DNA of 64,000 nucleotides from Halicephalobus mephisto (Eukaryota > Nematoda > Chromadorea > Rhabditida > Panagrolaimidae), in NCBI GenBank assembly GCA_009193035.1, contig SWDT01000124.1, forward strand, positions 124,001 to 188,000. Reading direction: 5' to 3'. Of the stretch, positions 55,862 to 64,000 are shown one piece after another. The notes under the pieces were generated by a model. The model saw only the letters and a list, made by a program, of their open reading frames with translations, was not told the origin of the DNA and ran no database searches. Position 1 is the first letter of the stretch, and each line of letters opens with the position of its first letter. A program made the position numbers and the translations under genes.

Positions 55862-56925
55862 ATGATCAAGTGTAAATTTCCGCAATTTATTTTTTATTGT
55901 AAGTTTATTTGTAAAAAGTGAAGAGATAATCGTGATTTTCAGTTCTATTACTGTTACCAAAAATTTCATCTGTTGTCTACGAAGTTGGACAAATTAATAA
56001 TAAGGTAAAATGCTTGAGAATTAACAGAATAAAATAATTAATCAAGTTTAGAAATACGAGATTCATGAAGTGAAAACACAGTCGGAAAATTTCCTAAAAT
56101 TGCAACCTGTGCCATATGACAATAAGACACAATTTGATCTCCCGACTTGTGGGATAGAAAAAAGCGAAATTCGCAAGAAACAGGCTCATATCTATAAAAG
56201 TTCATTACTCATGCATCTGCATAACATCAATACAGGCGAAAAGTATCTGGAAATCATAGATGTAAAAATTTTACTAAAAACTAAAAACGTGCTGTCGAAA
56301 TGCCACACAATTGACGATGCCTATTTTGATAAAGATGACGTTTATGTTTATCACCTAGTGAATGATGTTCAAAAAAAGTTAAAAGTAATACAAAAATCGA
56401 AGGTACTGCCAAATAGAGAACTAGCCAATTCTACAAATGTTGCCAGTTTTCCTTTCGTGAGTTTCTTTGTTATCAGCTTTTTTCATTAAGACTTCTAGCC
56501 GATTTCATCACTTAATGTCGTTAACGATTCTGATATTCAAATATCATTCGATCCAAGTGACATTTCCCCAGATGATACGATGAACATAGGGTATTTTGAA
56601 TAATTTCTAATTTTTAAATTGTTGTATTTTTAGAATCAAATGTTCTGATACCACAACTGGTGTCTTCTTCCATGACTCAATAGTGGCAGTAACTACGTTC
56701 ATAGTGTTCTCCTTGATAGCGGGAGTATTCATTGTTCTCCACAATCTGAAAAAGAAAGATAATCAAAATTCTAATGACATGCGAGATGGTTACAAAAAAC
56801 CTCCTAGAGAATCTTATTATGACCCCATCATAAAATTCATAGCTCCGTCTTCGCCCATTCCAGAAATTCCCAAAAATATAGAAAAACTGATAAATGAAAT
56901 AAAAGATACAAATGAGATAAAATGA
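55862..56925 (+). CDS. single-pass membrane protein of unknown family, tandem copy 2
   Basis: Five exons: 55862-55910, 55943-56004, 56052-56456, 56499-56590 and 56634-56925, giving about 283 aa. Each of the first three exons has exactly the length seen in copy 1 (49, 62 and 405 nt). The signal peptide is MIKCKFPQFIFYCKFIFLLL onward, and the segment across exons 2-3 (PKISSVVYEVGQINNKKYEI) is identical to copy 1. Conserved LPTCGIE and CHTIDDAYF remain. The TM helix is IVAVTTFIVFSLIAGVFIVL and the tail again has PSSPIPEIP. The tail is shorter than in copy 1. Protein similarity is moderate overall, so the duplication is not recent; the intact frame suggests both copies are under selection. Confidence 0.8.
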
Positions 56926-58144
56926 AATTTATGTCATATCTAATAAAAAAATTGAATTCATAATGAAAATTCATCAGTAATTAGAATTAAAAAATTTACT
57001 CAAAATGCATAACATCAAAGGATCGATGTGAAGTTCTATTTGAAAAATCCGAAAATAAATGAATCATTAAGTACTGTTTTTTGAAAATAACTACAGACAG
57101 AAATACAAAAAGATAATTTTTCGTCGAATTCTGTTCCAGAAGGACAGTGAATACTGTGGATATGGCTATGTAGATATATGTAACAATATGCGCGACTTTC
57201 AGAATCAATAAAAGTTCCTCCCGAATTTGAACATGAAAAAATAGAAATCAGTTTGAGTATTTTAAAAATATTTTTAAAAAATTACTTTTAATTGTATCTA
57301 CATCTAAATCTCTGTTCTATTTTCTGGATAATATACTGTCTGATCAAAAAACTTCAATTCCCTTTTAGAAAATCACTTTAATCAGTATTTCTGATCCTGA
57401 TTAGAAATAATTTCAACGTCTTGCTTTATCTTGGTTGGTGAAAAATTTGAGATTATCAACATCCAATTTGCAGTTTAAATATAGAAAACATTAAAGATGA
57501 AGATCGGTTAATTACAGAATATTGCTTTAAAACACGATTCTAAAAATTGATTTTCGAAAAAAACTAAAGGTTTCATAATGTAGTTATTGTTCAAAAAAAG
57601 AACAAAATTGATTGGACGTTGTCTACTGGATTTATGAGATCTCAAACTGCGCAACTCAAAGTTCTAAATCTCCAGTTTCCGATGACTAATCTCCAATTTT
57701 CTTCTCAGATTTAACATCTACAGTTCTGATTATCCTATTTTAAATACATTTTATTCAAATTTAAAATTATTTAAAATTTTGTACCAAACTTTCAAAAATT
57801 TTTCAGAATAATAGTTAAAATTCTCTAAAATTAATGGTTATAACTAAAATTGATTTCTAAATTACTGTAAATTTAATTTTAAATGCTCCATTTTCTGAAA
57901 CTTGTAATGGATAATAATTTTTAATCTTTTCTTACTACATACGTTACTCAGAAAAAGCTTAATGTTTTGCAGCAAATATTCCCCAAAGGTTTTACTTTTA
58001 CTTAAAGCCGCTTTTACTAATGAAACTTCAACGGAAATTCTCAAAGATGTTCTCGTTTTTACATTCTTAAGTTTTCTAAAATTTGTTCAATTAGAATTCA
58101 GTAAAAGTTTTCAGAATTTGGTTAATGTTTTTGGAATGTTCTAA

Positions 58145-58330
58145 AATTTTATAGGAAATTCTAAAATTTAATGAGATTTTATAAAAAATTCTAAAATTTA
58201 ATAAAATTTTATAAAAAATTCCAAAATTTAATAAAATTTTATAAAAAATTCTAAAATTTAATAAAATTTTATAAAAAATTCTAAAATTTAATAAAATTTT
58301 ATAAAAAATTCCAAAATTTAATGAAAAATT
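58145..58330 (+). repeat. 30-bp AT-rich minisatellite, about 6 copies
   Basis: The unit ATTCTAAAATTTAATAAAAT plus TTTATAAAAA repeats every 30 bp with only single-base changes (TTCC versus TTCT; one ATGAGATTT variant at the left). Confidence 0.85.
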
Positions 58331-60289
58331 GAAAACAAAATTTTGAAAATTTCCAAATTTTTATGTAAAAAATTAATTTTTAATTTTCATAATTATATAA
58401 TTTGCTTTCTTAATGATGTCATTTTTTTGCAAATTAAATATTAAATATTAAATTTTAGAAAATTGTTTATTTTTCAGATGTTCCGAATTTTGAATAATTA
58501 TTCGAAATTTACATTTTTTATTCATTAAAGAATTTCAATTTTTTTTGAAAGGACTATTTTTTCGTGTTACTTGTTCTCTGTTTTTTCGCAAAAAAAACAA
58601 ATGTTATTTATTTTTCTATGGGCAACCAAGGGTCAGAGGTACCGCGAATCAATAGTTGTCCCTTGTCGAGTGCCCTGTGAATGAAATGAGCGTCAGATTT
58701 CTGGTTTCAGTTTTGTTTCGGATAAAGTAAAATTTCTCCGCCCAAAATTTATGACTTATTTGATCTTTGTGGTTTTTTGTTTTTCTAGAAATCATTTTTT
58801 TTCGAAAAAAGTCAAATTTAACTAAATTTAGGTATTTTTAAAAATACAAAAATTTTAATAAAACTAAAAGTTCGATTTTTGGTGTTTTCAGAAACGAAAC
58901 TGAAATTGTCCAAGCGGAAGAATATTTCTTTAATGTAAATTTTATTCATGAAAATTTAATTTTTAAAAAATTAGAAAAAATTAAAAATTTTTAGAAAATT
59001 GAAAAATTTTTAAACTTTTTTAAAAAATTAGAAAAAACTAAAAATTTTTACTTTTTAGAAGTTTAAAAATTTTAGATTTTTACTTTTTAAAAAATTAAAA
59101 ATTTTTACTTTTTAGAAAATTTAAAAAATTTAATTTTATTCATAAACTATTTTAAAAACCTAAAAAATAACTGATTCATCTATCTCATGCTCCAAGTGTA
59201 AAACAATATTTGTTTTGTTCTTATGAATATCGTCCAACGTGACTGATCTAGTGTTTGATGATCATGGAACACTTTTTGGAGAACGAAATTTGTTTGTCGT
59301 TTAGCTTTCCTGGTCAAAATTGAAGTTTTTTGCACGAAAAGTTGAGTAATCGATTGTGCGATTTTTATTTTATTTTTTATTTTTTATTATTTATTAATTA
59401 TTTATATATTGTTTTAATTTTTTTAAATTTTTTTTATGTTTTTATTTTTAAAATTTTTAAATTTTTAAATTATTTTTTATTATTTTTTATTTTTTTATTT
59501 TTTTATTATTTTTTTTATTTTTTATAAATTTTCAAACAAATATTTAAAATTAAAATTTCTTGAACAATTTAAAAAATCTATATTGACACAATTTTTAAAA
59601 ATATTTACTTTTCATTTTTATGATAGGATGTTATTTTTTTAATTAATTTTTGAAATTGATGTTTTCAAATTTATTGAATTTATTATTTTAAAATTTTTAT
59701 TTTTTAAAATTAATGTAAATTTTTTTAAAATTAATTTTAAATATTTTTTAAAATTTTTTTTTAGAAATTTTTTATTTTTAAAAATATTATAGTTGATTAA
59801 CTGATGGTTTTAAAAATAATTTTTATGATTTCTGTTGGAAAAATTTATTATTTATCAGTTCTGTAAAAATATTCCTTCACATCAAAAACAAAACTCACGT
59901 GGAAAAACCGACAAACAAGTTGAATAAAAATGTCCTCATCGAACTTTTTTGAGTTTTTTTTTCTAAGATAAGTTATTTTGATCTTCCGTCAAGCTAGGTC
60001 AAGTGGTTAAAGATTTCCATATTATCTCGGATTTAAATAATTTTTGAGGGTGAACGATTATTTTTACGACTTTTTTAATCTCATCGATTTTTCGAAAAAG
60101 TTATTTCAGATCGAATTTTGTCCGTTTTATGTACCTTTCGGGAACCGAGAAAATTCCTGATTGTTACGTTTTTAAAAAAATAGTTTTCTTGTTTAGTTTT
60201 CTGGAATTCCATGAAAGGTTCTAGGATTTTTTAAAATTACATTGAAAGTTTGGAAACTTGTGAGAATAAAAAAGAAGTTTCTAGAACCT

Positions 60290-60640
60290 TCTGGAGTCTA
60301 GTAGGAAGTTTTTCGAATTCCTCAAAGCTTCCAGAACTTCATCGGAGATTCAGAATTTAATAGGAGGCTTTAGAGATTAAATTTCTGGAAATTTTGGAAT
60401 TTCACAAAACTTCCAGAACTTCACCGAAGATTGGAAATTGTAAATTTCTAGGAGTTTTTGGAATTCCTCAAAACTTCCAGAACTTCATTGGAGATTCAGA
60501 ATCTAATAGGAGGCTTTAGAGATTAAATTTCTGGAAATTTTGGAATTTCACAAAACTTTACCGAAGATTCAGAATCTAATCGAAGACTAGAAACTGTAAA
60601 TTTCTGAAAATTTTCAGAATCTAATAAAAACTAAAAATTT
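60290..60640 (+). repeat. ~157-bp direct repeat, about 2 copies
   Basis: AGATTCAGAAT(T/C)TAATAGGAG followed by GCTTTAGAGATTAAATTTC and TGGAAATTTTGGAATTTCAC occurs at about 60345 and 60492. TTCCAGAACTTCA(T/C) links further partial units between and after. Confidence 0.75.
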
Positions 60641-60751
60641 TTTGAACTTTTTACGATTTTGAAAATCCGTGTCGACGTAATTTCGCAGCAATGTTTGTTT
60701 TTAACTTCCAGAATATTCCAATTTTTTATTCGAAAAAATGAATTTTATAGG

Positions 60752-62260
60752 ATGACAAATACCTGCCTTAAAGAAAATCCTGAAAGTGTCGTCCTTGAGA
60801 AGCACTGCCAAGGTGTTTTTTCTGCAAAAGTAAGTTTTTTATTAACATTCAGCTAATTCGGGACACTATCCTCGGTAAAAAGTGAATAGTACCATCATGT
60901 GTCTAAAACCGACTGCACGATAGTTGTCCCCGGAGGCATTTTTTCAATTCTCACTGATTTAAAAATTATTTTTAAATTAATTTTTCTTATTTAATTGAGA
61001 TAGTAATTTAATTATAAAAAACTTAATATAAAAACGAAATAAATTATATATTGCGAAATAAAAAGAAACATCGCTGGAGGTAACTGTCGTGCATCCAAAA
61101 ATCATTTTTTTTTTTTTGGTTATTTTTCTGATTATTTGTATCAAAAACAAAATTCTGGATAATGATTGAAAAATTTTGGTGGATTTCGGACACTATGCAA
61201 GACTGCTTCATTATCTGAAGGCAATGTCCATTTCGTAAGTCACTATCCTCAGGACAGAAATCACCGTGACAGTGACTGATTTTGATGATTTTTGGTACTG
61301 TATGGTATTTGTTCTCTCGAGTTCGTAATGATCTCGTTTTTTATTTTTAGATCGGTATTTTTAATAGTTGGATTAGTCCATTATGTCAAATAAGTAACCA
61401 AAAAGTGATTTAAAAGGATTTCGAAACCAGCATAAGTCGAGGAGGGAAATGCCCTTAGGGAGCAACTATCATGTAATTGATTTCTGGTTTCTTATGGATA
61501 TTATTTCAAAAATATTTATTAATATAAATTCAGAATAGTGATTAGCAAAATTAACTTTTATCATATATAAATACATTTCCGCAATTTCCAACATCGGCGC
61601 AAATCGTCTAGATAATGCCTGCGGAAACGGAATCGAAATTCACACAAAAAGCACAATTTTTGGTACAGTAACAAATGGAAATCTTCACTATTACTTTTTA
61701 ATTTTCGTCACAAATTTTAAATATTCATAAAAATGTGACGATTGTGTCACATTTTTGTTACATTTCGCAATTGTTAAAAAGTCAAAAGTTACGCTTTTTT
61801 ATGTTGGATAATTTGGGACTTTCAGATTCGGAAAATCAAACTAAAAACAACTAATTCTGAAGTCCGTAATGACCGTCGACCCTTGTTCCGTACTCAACAC
61901 TCCGTACCTATTGCTTGTAACTTCATGGGCGAAGATGAAGATCCCGACATTTACCCCGGACGGAGATGGCTAGGGTACGAGCACTACTCAGTTTTCTACA
62001 CTCCGAGGGTACTGTAGTGCATGTTATTGAGAAATAACTAATCAGTTTAGATCTACAAAGACTCTCCAAAACTTCAAAGTTCTCCTTTGGGGAACTGCAT
62101 TCTTGGCAGATCTCCTTCAGTAAAAACAACTGCTTTCGCATTTCCTATGAAGATCGTAAATACCAAAGGACTAAATACAGGAATCGACGAAGTAACCCCA
62201 GAAGCCATAAAAGGTCAGAAAGAAACAAATCCTGGTGGGTTTTATTTTCTTGATTTTTGA
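60752..62260 (+). CDS. small unrecognised protein built from three short exons
   Basis: Exons 60752-60829, 61826-62008 and 62051-62260, all joined in phase 0 with GT..AG sites, give 156 aa. A TTTTATAG acceptor lies one base before the ATG (trans-splice-like). The protein starts MTNTCLKENPESVVLEKHCQ. The middle exon reads IRKIKLKTTNSEVRNDRRPL, then GEDEDPDIYPGRRWLGYEHY. The last exon includes SPLGNCILGRSPSVKTTAFA. There is no signal peptide or TM segment. Both long exons are open across their full length with coding-like composition unlike the surrounding AT-rich DNA, which is the main support. The 996-bp first intron contains GATAGTGACT-type hairpin motifs. A donor-like site GTGGGT at 62234 could extend the gene. 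No family recognised. Confidence 0.55.
60850..61300. repeat. GGATAGTGACT-family motifs in intron 1
   Basis: GGGACACTATCCTCGG (60859) and AAGTCACTATCCTCAGGACA (61223) pairing with GTGACAGTGACTG (61253) belong to the hairpin family seen at 20.4 kb. Confidence 0.6.
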
Positions 62261-64000
62261 ACCTTTAAAAAGCGAAAACTGATCGACAACATTTGCCTAA
62301 CTTCAGTCACTCTTATTTCATCTTTAGTCTCTTAGAAACCCAAAATCTAAAACATATGAATGTTTCTTAAGAATAAACATGAATCGGAAAATATACAAAT
62401 TTCTGTGGATATAGTTTTCTTTCAAAGTTAGGAATTTTAAAAACAGAACTTGTTTGATGATCTTGAATGGAAGATACGTCTAAGTGAATTTAATTGTATA
62501 TATATGCCACTTAACATCAAAAGAAAAGTATCCAAAATGATACTTTTTATAATCCTAGGTAGAAACCATGTGTGTGTAGATTCGGATATAGATTCCCCTC
62601 AAGATTACAGAAAAATATCTTTTTAAAAAACATTTTCATTTGGTTTTGGAACGATATCTTCGCGAAATTACCTACATATATGTGCCACTTAACACTAAAA
62701 GAAAAGTATCCAAAATTATACTTTTTATGATCTTGAAAAGAAATCATACATGTATACAGTAAGTGTATGCATATGAATTCAAAATTGAATATATACAATT
62801 TCTGTTCAAGGCAGTACAAAAATATCTCTTCAAAAAATGTTTCATTTGGTCTTGAAGGAAAATCATTTGCATGTCGTTTCCATTTAGAACCAGATGACAA
62901 GTCTTCGGAAACAACAATTTTCAATCTTAAATGGGAACCATATATGAGCAAATTTACATATGGTTTCGAGACTAATGAAATATCTTCAAAAAAGAACATT
63001 TTTTGTATGTCTTTGATGAGTAACTATATATAAATGTATTTACGTAGATATGGTTTCTGCTCAAGATTAAATATCTTCAAAAAGAACGTTTTTTGTATGT
63101 TTCTAAGCAGAAGCCGTATATCAGCGATTTTATATATGGTTTCTCTTCAATATCAAGCGAAAATTCCGCAAAAAATCACTTTTTTGTGAGATCTTCAATA
63201 CAAACTGTGAAACAGCGTAAATATGGCTTCTCGTCATAATGGAACAAGCTTTGCAAGGTAAAAATGTCTTCTTAGTTCTAAATGGAAATTACACAAAATT
63301 TTTCATACATGATTTCTCTCAAAGTCAACAGGAAGTATTTAAAAAGAGATAACTTTTTATTGCTCCGAATAAATACTGTATGAAAAATCATGTGAATATC
63401 GTTTTGCATCAGAACGAAACAAGTTTTGTGAAACAAAAAGTTCTTCCTAGTCCTACGTGGAAATCAGGAAAATTGTTTATATAACTTTTCTAACATCAAG
63501 AAAAACATCTCAAAAGATAATTTCTGTAGTCCTAAGTGAATACTGTATACACAATTATGTATGTATAGCTTCTACTTAGGATCGAGAAGTCTTTCATGAT
63601 TTTAAATGAACATTATGCATATGCTTCCTTTGAATATAGAAAAATTCTGCAAAAAAATCACTTAATGATCTCGAACGGAAATTGTAAAATCATGTGAGTA
63701 TAGTTACTTGTTAAGACCAAACTAGTTTTCCGAAAACAAACATTTTTTGTGGTTTCAAATGGAAATCATGAAGAATTATATATGATTTTCAAGATCAGGT
63801 AACAAATTTTTAAAAAGTAAATTCTTTCTGTCTTAAGTGGAAATCAAGTACGTTTGATTTTGCATACTGATCAAGTACACACAAGAAATTGGTATATGGT
63901 ATATAATGTGTCGATACACCGAAATAATATACTTATATATTATGCTCAACTTATGCATTAGTATATTAGAATTACTTTTTGTATATCCTATATAATATAT
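62261..64000. repeat. degenerate tandem repeats at the right edge
   Basis: A ~175-bp unit recurs at about 62500 and 62673 (GCCACTTAACA(T/C)(C/T)AAAAGA then GTATCCAAAAT and TACTTTTTAT). Beyond about 62930 shorter ~85-90-bp relatives follow (ATGGTTTC, AATATCTTCAAAAA, GAAC(A/G)TTTTTTGTATG). Copies become too diverged to count, and the stretch probably continues past the window. Open frames at 62547-63033 are shadows of this repeat. Confidence 0.65.

Larger units (their letters stand above)
56926..60751. other. AT-rich gene-free stretch
   Basis: It contains a 30-bp minisatellite (58145-58330), very A/T-rich homopolymeric tracts (58900-59800), where long open frames are compositional artefacts, and a ~157-bp tandem repeat (60180-60640). 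A more GC-rich patch near 58620-58760 has no coding potential I can support. Confidence 0.5.

Noticed and set aside
59330..59527. A hydrophobic 65-residue protein
   Set aside because: It is an artefact of T-rich homopolymer sequence (almost only Phe, Leu, Tyr, Ile).
61351..61410. An internal exon of the 60752-62260 gene after the TTATTTTTAG acceptor
   Set aside because: Joined in phase 0 it ends at a TAA, and joining instead to 61826 keeps a much longer coding-like frame.

Overview
The window is AT-rich eukaryotic DNA that looks nematode, most probably a rhabditid (clade V) worm. The support is: short introns (mostly 42-50 nt, some only 32 nt) with GT..TTTCAG ends; AG acceptors placed a few bases before start codons, as in spliced-leader trans-splicing; two nematode-type serpentine chemoreceptors; and worm-typical families (NCL-1/Brat NHL, bestrophin, UPF0057). 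I did not identify the species.

Layout. 1-10 kb: an F-box-like gene (2057-3063, -), an Srt-class chemoreceptor (5255-6698, -) and a long inverted-repeat element (7008-8463). 10.5-15.3 kb: three conserved housekeeping genes, METTL6 (+), GPN1 (-) and UTP18 (+); GPN1 and UTP18 are head-to-head. 15.3-31 kb: a long repeat-rich tract holding only a tetraspan protein (19882-21054) and a 57-aa UPF0057/PMP3 protein (27760-28995). 31-37 kb: a bestrophin, a dead Tc1-like transposon and a small secreted Cys-rich EF-hand protein. 39-47.6 kb: a second serpentine receptor (-), a basic nucleolar-like protein and ABCF1 on the minus strand in an operon-like arrangement, and head-to-head with ABCF1 a Brat/NCL-1-type NHL protein that lacks RING and B-boxes. 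47.6-57 kb: a foldback element, a full-length RTE-type LINE with target-site duplication, and a tandem pair of unrecognised single-pass membrane proteins. 57-64 kb: AT-rich repeats with one small multi-exon gene (60752-62260) that I rebuilt from short exons.

The conserved core is strongly tilted to ribosome biogenesis, translation and tRNA modification (METTL6, UTP18, ABCF1, a nucleolar-like basic protein, a Brat-like NHL protein) plus the RNA polymerase import GTPase GPN1. The variable part is chemoreceptors, a novel tandem membrane family and many mobile or hairpin-forming repeats. The most unusual signals are the tandem membrane gene pair with conserved 32-nt introns, a 14-nt motif shared by the two chemoreceptor promoters, a dispersed family of GGATAGTGACT hairpins, and a LINE whose ends are complementary over 14 nt. 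All exon joins were made by eye from frame and splice-site logic and have not been tested against transcripts.
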